From positions 10,001 to 57,739 of the forward strand of contig QCMV01000002.1 of NCBI GenBank assembly GCA_003213515.1: a DNA stretch of 47,739 bases. The letters run 5' to 3'. Numbering within the stretch: position 1 is the stretch's first letter; each line of letters starts with the position of its first letter. The translations under genes were made by a program, and so were the position numbers. The DNA is from Pelagibacteraceae bacterium AG-422-N09 (GTDB lineage Bacteria; Pseudomonadota; Alphaproteobacteria; Pelagibacterales; AG-422-B15). Shown here piece by piece: positions 24,424 through 32,867 of the stretch. Under the pieces are notes generated by a model. That model was given only the letters and a program-made list of their open reading frames with translations. It searched no databases and had not been told where the DNA came from.

Positions 24424-25666
24424 AGAAATAATTTTTAGGAGGGAAGACTGCCGAGCTTGTAAAAGTAAAAATCTAGATCTTTTCTTTGCTTTAAAACCAT
24501 CGCCAATTGGAGACGCGTTTATTAATAAAAATCAACTAGATATTAAGCAGGAAAAATTTCCTATAGATCTTTTCATGTGTAAGGACTGTGGTTTGGCACA
24601 ATTACTTGATGTTATTGATCCAGACATTTTGTATGGTAATTATATTTATCTTACTGAAAGCTCAGTAGGATTAAAAAATCATTTTAAAAATTTTGCTAGC
24701 CACATAATGCAAATATTAAAACTTAAAGAAAACTCAGTAGTTATAGATTTAGGAAGTAACGATGGCATTCTACTTAATTTTTTTAAAAATTTTGGTATGA
24801 ATGTAATTGGTATAGAGCCCGCTAAAGAAATTGCGCAAGCAGCAAATAAAAATGGCATAAAAACTATACCGAAATACTTTTCGTCAGAGGTTGTTAAGAA
24901 TATTTTACAGAACGAAGGCAAAGCTAAATTAATTACTTCAAATAACGTTTTTGCCAATGTTGACGATATTAGATCATGGGTGAAATGTGTTGAAAATCTC
25001 TTAGATTTTGATGGTGTTTATGTATTCGAAAGTTTTTATCTTTTAGATGTAATAAACAATTTCGTATTTGATTTTATTTATCATGAACATTTATCAGCTT
25101 TTTCAGTAAAACCAATAAAAAAACTATTTGAGAGTGTTGGTTTAAATTTAATTAAAGTTGAGCATGTAGAAACTAAAGGAGGTTCATTAAGATATTTTGT
25201 ACAGCGAGAACAAGGTCCTTTATCAGATGATGGAAGTGTTGCAGATTATCTTGCTTTAGAAGAAAAAGAAGGCTTGTATGTCAAACAGACTTATCAAGAA
25301 TTTGCAGAGAGAGTAAAAATCATAAAATTTGAGTCAATAAAGAAATTAAAAGAATTAAAGAATGAAGGAAAAGTTATTGCTGGATTTGGTGCATCTATTA
25401 CTGGAACAACTTTAATTCACCATTTTGAGTTGGAAGAGTTATTAGATTATTTAATTGATGATAACAGAGACAAACAGGGGAAATATAGTCCTGGTATACA
25501 TCTTCCAGTATATCCTGTGGAACACATATATCAAAAAAAACCTGACTACGTGTATATTTTAGCGTGGAGATTTGCTTCCTACTTCATAGATAAGAATGAA
25601 AAATTTATAAACTCTGGAGGAAAAGTTATAATTCCTGTACCAAATTTAAAAGTCATTGAGACTTAA
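24413..25666 (+). CDS. NDP-sugar C-methyltransferase (TylCIII/NovU-like)
   Basis: A 417-residue enzyme with the three-part layout of C-methyltransferases acting on NDP-4-keto deoxysugars: an N-terminal zinc domain (C13, C16, C56, C59), a SAM-binding domain (DLGSNDG at 112-118), the hallmark GGSLRYFVQ, and a C-terminal domain with GFGASITGTT. Members such as TylC3 add a methyl branch at C-3 or C-5. It starts at a TTG overlapping the NUDIX fusion by 11 bases, with a GAGG about 12 bases before. It is the last gene of the operon and implies a branched-chain methyl sugar product. Confidence 0.92.
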   Translation: MRNKEIIFRREDCRACKSKNLDLFFALKPSPIGDAFINKNQLDIKQEKFPIDLFMCKDCGLAQLLDVIDPDILYGNYIYLTESSVGLKNHFKNFASHIMQILKLKENSVVIDLGSNDGILLNFFKNFGMNVIGIEPAKEIAQAANKNGIKTIPKYFSSEVVKNILQNEGKAKLITSNNVFANVDDIRSWVKCVENLLDFDGVYVFESFYLLDVINNFVFDFIYHEHLSAFSVKPIKKLFESVGLNLIKVEHVETKGGSLRYFVQREQGPLSDDGSVADYLALEEKEGLYVKQTYQEFAERVKIIKFESIKKLKELKNEGKVIAGFGASITGTTLIHHFELEELLDYLIDDNRDKQGKYSPGIHLPVYPVEHIYQKKPDYVYILAWRFASYFIDKNEKFINSGGKVIIPVPNLKVIET

Positions 25667-25674
25667 ATCAGTGA

Positions 25675-25693
25675 TATTAATATTTTTTTAATA
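25675..25693. terminator. weak AT hairpin in a convergent spacer
   Basis: In the 46-base gap between two convergent genes, TATTAA and TTAATA form a perfect six-pair stem around a T-rich loop. It is AT-only, so stability is low; it could work as a bidirectional terminator only weakly. Placement between convergent stop codons is the main support. Confidence 0.25.
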
Positions 25694-25712
25694 ATTCTAT
25701 ATTTTTCAATTT

Positions 25713-26729
25713 CTAGTTTAGTCTTTTTATAAGGTAAATCTCATTTCTATTTAATTCTTTGATCACACGAGAGTATTCAAAAATCTCTAATTTTTCATTA
25801 AAAAAATCAATAAGCCTTTTAGAGTCAAAGTTTTTTACGTTGTCATAACTTTTATGCCCTATTAATGATATTGATTTTGTTTTATTAAGATTAATATATT
25901 TTATGTAATTTTCTATTGTCTGAACCTCCATCTCTTGAAATGCTGCTGCACTATGAAAATGATCTATCACATCACTTATTTTCTCAATTTCCCATGGCGG
26001 TATACAGAAGATTTGAAGATTATCATCATTAGAAAATGATATTTGTTTCATTTTTTTTGTTTGATTGTAGTCAATAACAGCGTCTTTATAAAACCTTTTT
26101 AAATATTTCGTACCAACATAAATATTTGGAACAATATCAAGATATATAATTTTTTTTATATTTTGAAAATTTTGAATTAAAAAATGTATATTAGCTCCGT
26201 ATCCACCACCAATTTCTAGATAAGTCCTAATTTTTTTCAGATCAATAAAATTTCTAATATGATCAACTCTATTTGCAACCTCTAAATAAAAGCATGAATA
26301 ATCTACATTATTTAGATTAAATTTCTGAACACATCCAAATTCAGTAGTTTCGTTAAAATTGTAAGTATTGATTAGATCTTTAACTCTCTTATTATTTTTA
26401 TAAACCAAATTCTGATGAGTTAAAAAAGATAAAATGTGATCAGATGTTAATTTTAATTGGCTTTTAAATACATTTCCCATTATTGGCAAACTAAAGAGAG
26501 AAGATGCCATTCTTCCTAATATGTTGTATTCATTTCGTATATCCAAAATAATATTATCAGAAAAACTTGTACCAACTCCAGAGTCCCTTCCCCTAAAATT
26601 ATTAATACCTTTTTTTTTAATTTGAATTGTAGTCTTTTTAGTTTTGTACTTCCAATATGGTCCGCTGGAATAAAACTGTTTATTTACTTTTTTTTCATCG
26701 CAAAGTAGTATATCTAGTAGTTTACTCAT
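25713..26729 (-). CDS. putative sugar O-methyltransferase
   Basis: A 338-residue protein of the type annotated as putative sugar O-methyltransferase. It shows a conserved N-terminal region with WKYKTKK and GRDSGVGTSFSDN, a SAM-binding motif YLEIGGGYGANI near residues 170-181, then a YLDIVPN element. The region around IPPWEIEKISD and HSAAAFQEM is the post-motif part typical of this family. It is a lone minus-strand gene convergent with the sugar C-methyltransferase and divergent from the glycosyltransferase at 26830. The likely role is methylation of a sugar hydroxyl in the surface glycan. Confidence 0.83.
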   Translation of the reverse strand: MSKLLDILLCDEKKVNKQFYSSGPYWKYKTKKTTIQIKKKGINNFRGRDSGVGTSFSDNIILDIRNEYNILGRMASSLFSLPIMGNVFKSQLKLTSDHILSFLTHQNLVYKNNKRVKDLINTYNFNETTEFGCVQKFNLNNVDYSCFYLEVANRVDHIRNFIDLKKIRTYLEIGGGYGANIHFLIQNFQNIKKIIYLDIVPNIYVGTKYLKRFYKDAVIDYNQTKKMKQISFSNDDNLQIFCIPPWEIEKISDVIDHFHSAAAFQEMEVQTIENYIKYINLNKTKSISLIGHKSYDNVKNFDSKRLIDFFNEKLEIFEYSRVIKELNRNEIYLIKRLN

Positions 26730-26829
26730 ATTTAATGTATTTGACTTGAAGTAAGTATGTTTTCAATTTTTATAAGTTAAAGCTTAATATTTATACCTAG
26801 TTTTGTCGAGGTAGTTAATTGATGCAAAA
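26730..26829. promoter_or_regulatory. divergent promoter region
   Basis: One hundred bases lie between the start of the minus-strand O-methyltransferase and the plus-strand glycosyltransferase. A TTGACT at 26741-26746 looks like a -35 element for the plus strand, but the following TATAAG is about 24 bases away, too far for a normal sigma-70 promoter. Orientation is the main evidence. Confidence 0.35.
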
Positions 26830-28065
26830 ATGAAAATTTCATTATCGAAAAGACATATAAAGATCTTAAAGTCAGAACCAGATCTGTTGATTACTTTATT
26901 TATTGCTCCTTTTTTTATATTATTATTTTTTTTCTTAAAGCCATTTATCCAAATTAGAGTTGGTCTTTTACACTGTGATAGATTAGGACATTTTACTGTT
27001 AATACTGAGTTATATATCCTAGAAAAAAACTTTATTCATAAAAAAATAAAGAAAAGATCCTTCGATTTTCTATACCTACCATGGAAAACATCATGTAATA
27101 AAACCCTTGAAAATCTTTGGAGGCGAAAACTTATTATTCTTCCTCGTTTTATTCTTAGACCTATTTGTTTAATTATTAGATCTTTTAATTTCCTAAAAGA
27201 TTTTCGTTGTGGTGTACCAACTAACAGTGATCGCGATGTATTGAACTTGATTGAGAAATACCCTCCTACTCTAAAATTTTCTGAGAAAGAAGAAGAATTT
27301 GGAAAGTTGGAACTCAAAAAACTTGGTATTGAAGAAAACTCTAAATTTGTTTGTGTAATTTTTAGAGATAGTTCGTATCTCGATCAAATTTATTTAAAAC
27401 GTTTTTCTAAACATGACTATAGAGATAGTGATATTCAGAATTTTTTATTAGCTGCAGAAGAATTAACTAAAAGGGGCTACTATGTGATTAGAATGGGAGC
27501 AGTAGTCAACAAGCCTTTTAAAACTTCAAATGAAAAAATAATTGATTATGCATATAGAGGTTTGAGAACTGATTTTATGGACATATATTTGGGAGCGAAA
27601 TGTGAATTTTGCGTAACAACTGGCACTGGATTTGACGGTGTGCCAATGATATTTAGAAAGCCCTTAGTTTACGTAAATTTTTCTCCATTATTTCATATCC
27701 ATATTGAGTCAGAGTTCTTTACTTTTATTCCAAAACATCATTACAGTAAGAAATTAGAAAGAAGACTTACTGCAAAGGAGATTATAAATAGTGATTGTTT
27801 TTATTATTTAAATGAGGCCGAATTTATAAAAAATAATATAGAATTAAAAGAAAATTCACCAGAAGAAATAAGAGATGTAGTGATAGAAATGTGCATGAAA
27901 ATTAATAATGAAGAATTTATGGATGGTGAAGATAAGAAATTTCAAAATAAATTTTGGGATATTTTCCCAAATCAAAGAAAATATCGCGGAAACTTATATT
28001 ATGGAAAAAGAAAATCGACTATTGGATCAAAATTTTTACGAGAAAATCAGTGGTGGCTAGAATAA
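26830..28065 (+). CDS. TIGR04372-type glycosyltransferase
   Basis: A 411-residue protein. After an N-terminal hydrophobic segment (residues ~18-42) it shows the family's RVGLLHCDRLGHFTVNTELY region, and in the C-terminal half TTGTGFDGVPMIFRKPLVYVNFSPL, which resembles the nucleotide-sugar-binding part of GT-B enzymes. These features match the family named TIGR04372, known from marine and other surface-polysaccharide loci. The sugar donor is unknown. Its stop codon shares one base with the next ATG. A decayed copy of its last ~48 codons lies 3050 bases downstream at 30972-31115. Confidence 0.85.
   Translation: MKISLSKRHIKILKSEPDLLITLFIAPFFILLFFFLKPFIQIRVGLLHCDRLGHFTVNTELYILEKNFIHKKIKKRSFDFLYLPWKTSCNKTLENLWRRKLIILPRFILRPICLIIRSFNFLKDFRCGVPTNSDRDVLNLIEKYPPTLKFSEKEEEFGKLELKKLGIEENSKFVCVIFRDSSYLDQIYLKRFSKHDYRDSDIQNFLLAAEELTKRGYYVIRMGAVVNKPFKTSNEKIIDYAYRGLRTDFMDIYLGAKCEFCVTTGTGFDGVPMIFRKPLVYVNFSPLFHIHIESEFFTFIPKHHYSKKLERRLTAKEIINSDCFYYLNEAEFIKNNIELKENSPEEIRDVVIEMCMKINNEEFMDGEDKKFQNKFWDIFPNQRKYRGNLYYGKRKSTIGSKFLRENQWWLE
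27922..28065 (+). repeat. direct repeat copy 1, 3' end of the glycosyltransferase gene
   Basis: The last 48 codons of the glycosyltransferase recur at 30972-31115 with a constant offset of 3050 bases and no indels. The final 48 bases match at 45 positions; the 5' part has diverged more. This copy is intact coding sequence. Confidence 0.85.
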
Positions 28066-28814
28066 TGAAAAAGCACGTGTTAATAGTTGGATCTAATTCT
28101 CCATCTGCACTAAGTACAGCAAAATTACTAATTCAAAATGGATATAGAATCTCTTTAATTTCAAGGTCTAAGATTATTAAATCAAAAAAAATTCTTCTTG
28201 AAGAGGATGTTAAATTCTATCAGTGTGATATTTCAAATAAACTGCAAGTAAAGAAAACATTTGCGAAGTTAAAGAAAGTATCAAAATATATTGACTCAAT
28301 TATTTTTTTTCAAAGATTTAGAGGATCAAAAATGAATATTGAGAATGAAGTAAAGGTTTCAATTTCAGCAACTGTTCAAATGATAGAATTATTTCAAAAA
28401 CAAAATTTAAAGAGTCATGATAAATCTATAGTAGTTGTTTCTTCAATTACATCAGAAAAAATAGCGCTTGAACAACCCTTATCTTATCACTTAGCAAAAG
28501 CAGCTTTATCACAAGCAATAAGATATTATGCATTAAAACTTGGAAGTTTGGGCATTCGAGTAAACGGAATTGAGCCTGCAGTATTGTACAAAGAAAGAGC
28601 GAAGAGCTATTATAACAATAATAAAAGTCTTGTTAATTTATATAAAAGAGTAATACCATTAAAAAGAATGGGTTCAGTCAACGATTTAGCAAATTTAGCT
28701 AAGTTCTTATTAAGCGAAAAATCATCATATATTACAGGTCAAATTATTGGTGTTGATGGAGGGATATCTTTACATGAACCTGCTTCTCTGTCTAGATTAG
28801 CAGCAAAGTTGTAA
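28065..28814 (+). CDS. short-chain dehydrogenase/reductase
   Basis: A 249-residue classical SDR beginning at the ATG that shares its A with the stop of the upstream gene. The open frame runs further upstream inside the glycosyltransferase gene, but similarity to SDRs begins at HVLIVGSNSPSA, so the later start is preferred. Features: VVVSSITSE with the catalytic serine, Y-x3-K in SYHLAKAA, and a C-terminal GQIIGVDGG. The N-terminal glycine loop is unusual (GSNSPSA in place of TGxxxGIG), and the usual NNAG is replaced by a FFQRF region, so cofactor binding may be altered. Probably reduces a keto sugar. Confidence 0.82.
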   Translation: MKKHVLIVGSNSPSALSTAKLLIQNGYRISLISRSKIIKSKKILLEEDVKFYQCDISNKLQVKKTFAKLKKVSKYIDSIIFFQRFRGSKMNIENEVKVSISATVQMIELFQKQNLKSHDKSIVVVSSITSEKIALEQPLSYHLAKAALSQAIRYYALKLGSLGIRVNGIEPAVLYKERAKSYYNNNKSLVNLYKRVIPLKRMGSVNDLANLAKFLLSEKSSYITGQIIGVDGGISLHEPASLSRLAAKL

Positions 28815-28839
28815 GATTGTTTGTGAAAAGTTAAGTATT

Positions 28840-30270
28840 ATGAAAACAGTTTTTGTATCAGGCGCGTTTAATGTTATTCATCCGGGACATCTAAGGCTAC
28901 TAAGATTTGCAAAGGAATGTGGAGATAAATTAATAGTAGGCGTGTTGTCCGATAAAGCTGCAGGAATAAAGGCACACATTCCTCAAGAGCTTAGGTTAGA
29001 AGGAGTAGAAATTAATAGTTGGGTTGATGAAGCTTTCTTAATTGATGGCTCAATCAAAGATATTATTTCTAAATTGAAGCCTGATATTGTTGTTAAGGGC
29101 AAAGAACATGAGGGAAGGCACAATATTGAGCTAGAAGATGTAAAGAAATATGGTGGCAAACTTTTGTTTAGTTCGGGTGAAAATGTATTTTCTTCAATTG
29201 ATTTAATACATCGAGAGTTTGATCCTAAAACTGATAATAGTATTAATGTGCCATCTGATTATCTAGAAAGACATAATATTACAAAAAATAGATTAACAGA
29301 GTTAGTTAATTCATTTTCAAAAATTAAAGTTTGTGTAATTGGTGATTTAATTATTGATGACTATATTACCTGTCAGTCTCTTGGAATGTCTGAAGAAGAC
29401 CCCTCAATAGTTGTTACACCAATAGATAAGACAAGGTTTATAGGAGGCGCTGGAATAGTGGCAGCTCATGGAGCAGGACTTGGAGCAACTTCTCATTTAT
29501 TTACTGTTACTGGTTCTGATGGAGCTAGTGATTATGCATTTGAAAGATTATCAGAATTTGGAGTACATACTGAAATATTTAAAGATGAAAATAGACCCAC
29601 CACAATAAAAGAAAGATACAGAAGTCAAGGTAAAACTCTTTTGAGAATGAATCATTTATACCAAGGATCAATTAATAAAAAATTATCAGATGCAATCTTA
29701 AATAAGTTTAAAAGTATAATTAAAAATACTGATTTAATAATATTTTCGGATTTTAATTATGGCTGTCTTCCCCAAATACTAGTTGAAGATATTATTTCGA
29801 TTGCTAAAAAAGAAAAAAAAATAATTGTTGCAGATAGTCAGACTTCATCTCAGTTAGGTGATATAAGCAGATTTCATTCAATGGATTTAATAACTCCTAC
29901 TGAAAAAGAAGCAAGAGTTAGCCTTAAAAATAATGAGGATGGCCTAGTTGTATTGGCAGAAAAACTTCGCTCTCAATCAAATGCTAAAAATATTATTTTA
30001 AAATTAGGTGAGGAAGGTATCTTAATACATGCTTCAGATCAGAAGGATCAAAAGGAATGGGTTACCGATAGGCTAAATGCATTAAATTTATCTGCAAAAG
30101 ATGTATCTGGTGCTGGTGATTCTTTATTAATTTGTAGCGCACTTACGCTTGCAAGCGGTGGCAGTATATTTGAATCTGCATTAATGGGATCAATTGCCGC
30201 TGCAGTACAGGTAAGTAGGGTTGGCAATGTTCCTATAGATTTTAAAGAAATTATTAAGGTTCTAGATTAA
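28840..30270 (+). CDS. HldE-like bifunctional nucleotidyltransferase/PfkB kinase, domain order reversed
   Basis: A 476-residue protein with two catalytic domains. Residues 1-~130 are a cytidylyltransferase-fold domain (HPGH at 14-17, then VKGKEHEG). Residues ~155-476 are a PfkB/ribokinase-family kinase with GGAGIVAAH and the catalytic GAGD at 424-427. In E. coli HldE the kinase comes first and the adenylyltransferase second; here the order is reversed. Activities would be phosphorylation and nucleotidylation of a heptose-like sugar. The SIS isomerase at 106 and the sugar-1-phosphate nucleotidyltransferase two bases downstream support a heptose pathway. It is also possible that only one step concerns heptose. 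Confidence 0.87.
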   Translation: MKTVFVSGAFNVIHPGHLRLLRFAKECGDKLIVGVLSDKAAGIKAHIPQELRLEGVEINSWVDEAFLIDGSIKDIISKLKPDIVVKGKEHEGRHNIELEDVKKYGGKLLFSSGENVFSSIDLIHREFDPKTDNSINVPSDYLERHNITKNRLTELVNSFSKIKVCVIGDLIIDDYITCQSLGMSEEDPSIVVTPIDKTRFIGGAGIVAAHGAGLGATSHLFTVTGSDGASDYAFERLSEFGVHTEIFKDENRPTTIKERYRSQGKTLLRMNHLYQGSINKKLSDAILNKFKSIIKNTDLIIFSDFNYGCLPQILVEDIISIAKKEKKIIVADSQTSSQLGDISRFHSMDLITPTEKEARVSLKNNEDGLVVLAEKLRSQSNAKNIILKLGEEGILIHASDQKDQKEWVTDRLNALNLSAKDVSGAGDSLLICSALTLASGGSIFESALMGSIAAAVQVSRVGNVPIDFKEIIKVLD

Positions 30271-30272
30271 TA

Positions 30273-30956
30273 ATGAGAGCAATGCTTCTAGCTGCTGGAA
30301 AAGGTACTAGGCTTAAACCTTATACTAACGATAAACCAAAATGTTTAATGCCAATTAAAGGCAAGCCATTATTAGATATATGGATTAATAAACTATGCAA
30401 TGTAGGTGTTAAAAATTTTTTTATAAATACTCATTATCTTCACGAACAGGTAAATGAATTTGTGTCAAGAAATGAATTAAAAGAAAAAATTCAACTTAGT
30501 CATGAGCTAGAATTGCTTGGAACAGCAGGAACACTATTAAATAATCTAAATTTTTTTAAAGAAGAAGATTCTTTTTTTATTTATGCAGATAATTATTGTG
30601 AGGATAACCTAGAAGAATTTATTTTAGCTCATCTTAATAGGCCAAAAGAGTGTCTAATGACCATGATGACTTTTAGAACAGATGATTTTGAAAGCTCAGG
30701 TATCGTTAAAGTTGATGATTATGGTATTGTAAGAAATTATTATGAAAAAGAAAAGCATTCAGAAGGCAACCTAGCAAATGGAGCTGTATTTATATTTTCA
30801 AAAGAATTTATCTCATTTCTAAAAGCCGGAGATTATAAAGGTGAAGACTTCAGTAAAGATATATTGAGTAGGCTTATTAATAATATATACACATATGAAA
30901 CTAAAGATTTGTTTTTAGATATTGGCTCAGTAAAAAATTATCTATCTGTTACATAA
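30273..30956 (+). CDS. sugar-1-phosphate nucleotidyltransferase (HddC-like)
   Basis: A 227-residue nucleotidyltransferase with the N-terminal signature LAAGKGTRLKPYT at 6-18, then KPKCLMPI and GKPLLD. It contains the LGTAGTLL element and a YADNYC acidic metal site. The size and pattern fit the mannose-1-phosphate guanylyltransferase and HddC (heptose 1-phosphate guanylyltransferase) group. It lies two bases after the reversed HldE-like gene, which makes a GDP- or ADP-heptose product plausible. Between it and the ABC exporter sits a 171-base stretch holding a gene remnant. Confidence 0.86.
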   Translation: MRAMLLAAGKGTRLKPYTNDKPKCLMPIKGKPLLDIWINKLCNVGVKNFFINTHYLHEQVNEFVSRNELKEKIQLSHELELLGTAGTLLNNLNFFKEEDSFFIYADNYCEDNLEEFILAHLNRPKECLMTMMTFRTDDFESSGIVKVDDYGIVRNYYEKEKHSEGNLANGAVFIFSKEFISFLKAGDYKGEDFSKDILSRLINNIYTYETKDLFLDIGSVKNYLSVT

Positions 30957-30971
30957 AAGTGTATTTAAATA

Positions 30972-31115
30972 GATTATGAATATAAGAGCTTGCAAACTAA
31001 ATTTTGGGATATTTTTCAAAAGGAAAAGTAATTTAGTAATAAGGATTTTAATTGAAAGAGAAGTTCAACTATTGGATCAAAATTTTTACGAAAAAATCAG
31101 TGGTGGCTGGAGTAA
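30972..31115 (+). pseudogene. decayed 3' fragment of a TIGR04372-type glycosyltransferase
   Basis: Reading in the frame of the stop at 31113-31115, these 48 codons align without a gap to the last 48 codons of the gene at 26830. Shared residues include D-x-E-x-K, KFWDIF and STIGSKFLR-NQWWLE. Two internal stop codons (after QKEK and after KDFN) show it is dead. The last 48 bases are 45/48 identical to the intact copy; the rest is far more worn. The constant 3050-base offset makes it a direct repeat flanking the SDR, HldE-like and nucleotidyltransferase genes. It also fills most of the leader of the ABC transporter gene. Confidence 0.88.
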
Positions 31116-31127
31116 AGTCAATAAAAC

Positions 31128-32867
31128 ATGAGTATAAGCGAAAATATTAAGAAAATTTTCAGTATTCTTAATCGAAAACAAAGGTTCTCTCTTATTATTC
31201 TTTTTTTTCTTATGTTAATTGGCATGTTACTTGAAACATTAGGTATCGGATTAATATTGCCAGTTCTTACATTAATTACTGATCCTGAGATTGTTTACAA
31301 ATATTCTTATATCGAGAATTTATATATTTCTATTGGAGAGCCAAGCCAACCAAAATTAATTATTTACGTTTTATTATTACTTTCAGCTTTTTATTTCTTC
31401 AAAACTTTATGTTTAGCATATGTGACTTGGGAACAATTAAAGTTAGTGTTTGGTATTCAAGTTTATTTATCAAAAAAATTATTTAAAACTTATTTAAAAT
31501 TACCTTTTTCATTTCACTTTGATAAAAATTCTTCTGATTTGATAAGAAATATAACAGTTGAAGTTGATCAGTTTGGTGGCGCAATGAGTGCCGCAATAAG
31601 TCTTGTAGCTGAATGCTTGGTTTTAATTGGGATATTGATTTTATTATTTATCTTTCAACCAATAGCGACAGCAGTATTGGGATGTGTACTTGGCATATCA
31701 AGCATTGTTTTTTATAAATTAACAAAAAGCTATGTTTATAAATGGGGAAAAGCTCGTCAAAAACATCAGGGAAAAAGAATTCAATACATTCAACAAGGTC
31801 TCGGAGCAATAAAGGACATAAAAGTACTACATAGAGAAGACAATTTTATTAACAGGTATTCAATACACAACGAACAAAATGGCCGAGTAAATATGCTAGA
31901 AAACTTAATGACTAAACTACCTAGATTATGGCTTGAACTTATAGCTGTTTTTTGCTTGACCTTACTAGTTTCAGTAGTTTTATATCAGGAGTCAATTGAG
32001 TTATTAGTTCCCACACTAGGTTTATTTGCTGGAGCAGCTTTTCGATTACTGCCTTCTGTGAATAGAATAGTTGGTAGTTTACAGGGCTTAAGGTATACAA
32101 TTCCATCAATAGAGGTATTAGCAAAAGAAATTGAAATCTCTTCATATGATAATACTGCACAAAGCAATGAAGAAATAAACTTTACAAAACATCTAGATTT
32201 AAGAAACTTAAGCTTTTCCTATAATAAAGAAGATAATCTAACACTAAAGAATATTAATTTGAGCATACCTTTTGGTACTTCAGTGGGATTTGTTGGCTAT
32301 AGCGGTTCAGGAAAGAGCACTTTGATGGATCTGATACTGGGTGTTATTGAGCCTGATGAGGGCGAAATAGTTGTTGACGGTATAAATGTTAAATCAAGTT
32401 TAGAAAATTGGCAAAAACAGATAGGTTATGTTCCACAAAACATTTATGTTACCGATGATACATTGATGAATAATGTAGCGTTAGGATTAAACGAAGATGA
32501 AATTGATGAAAATGCGGTTTTAAAAGCTATCAAGTCTGCCCAATTAAATGAATTCTTAGAAACATTACCAGAAGGTCTAAATACCAGGATGGGTGAAAGA
32601 GGTATTAGACTTTCTGGCGGACAATTACAAAGAGTGGGTATTGCTCGCGCTTTATATCACGATCCAAAAATAATTATTTTAGATGAAGCTTCGAGCGCAT
32701 TAGACTCTGAAACTGAGAAGAAAATCATGGCAGACGTTAACAAGCTTAAGGGGCAAAAAACAATTCTAATAATTGCTCATCGAGAATCTACGATCGAAAA
32801 TTGTGACAAAGTTTATAGAGTAAATGACGGAATTATAGAAAATGATAATAAAATTATTTCCTCATGA
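31128..32867 (+). CDS. ABC exporter, fused permease/ATPase (MsbA/lipid-linked glycan type)
   Basis: A 579-residue half-transporter with six transmembrane segments in residues ~1-325 and an ATPase domain after. Walker A GYSGSGKST is at 390-398, the LSGGQ signature at 495-499, and Walker B IIILDEASS with D519/E520. The order and length match MsbA- or PglK-like exporters that flip lipid-linked glycans or lipid A across the cytoplasmic membrane. It is the only flippase candidate seen in the window; no Wzx-type protein was found. It overlaps the next gene by four bases (ATGA), which ties it to the putative glycosyltransferase that follows. Confidence 0.93.
   Translation: MSISENIKKIFSILNRKQRFSLIILFFLMLIGMLLETLGIGLILPVLTLITDPEIVYKYSYIENLYISIGEPSQPKLIIYVLLLLSAFYFFKTLCLAYVTWEQLKLVFGIQVYLSKKLFKTYLKLPFSFHFDKNSSDLIRNITVEVDQFGGAMSAAISLVAECLVLIGILILLFIFQPIATAVLGCVLGISSIVFYKLTKSYVYKWGKARQKHQGKRIQYIQQGLGAIKDIKVLHREDNFINRYSIHNEQNGRVNMLENLMTKLPRLWLELIAVFCLTLLVSVVLYQESIELLVPTLGLFAGAAFRLLPSVNRIVGSLQGLRYTIPSIEVLAKEIEISSYDNTAQSNEEINFTKHLDLRNLSFSYNKEDNLTLKNINLSIPFGTSVGFVGYSGSGKSTLMDLILGVIEPDEGEIVVDGINVKSSLENWQKQIGYVPQNIYVTDDTLMNNVALGLNEDEIDENAVLKAIKSAQLNEFLETLPEGLNTRMGERGIRLSGGQLQRVGIARALYHDPKIIILDEASSALDSETEKKIMADVNKLKGQKTILIIAHRESTIENCDKVYRVNDGIIENDNKIISS

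Noticed and set aside
27954-28064. Extra 37-residue N-terminus on the SDR at 28065
   Set aside because: It lies wholly inside the glycosyltransferase gene in another frame and lacks SDR similarity; the ATG at the stop codon is better.
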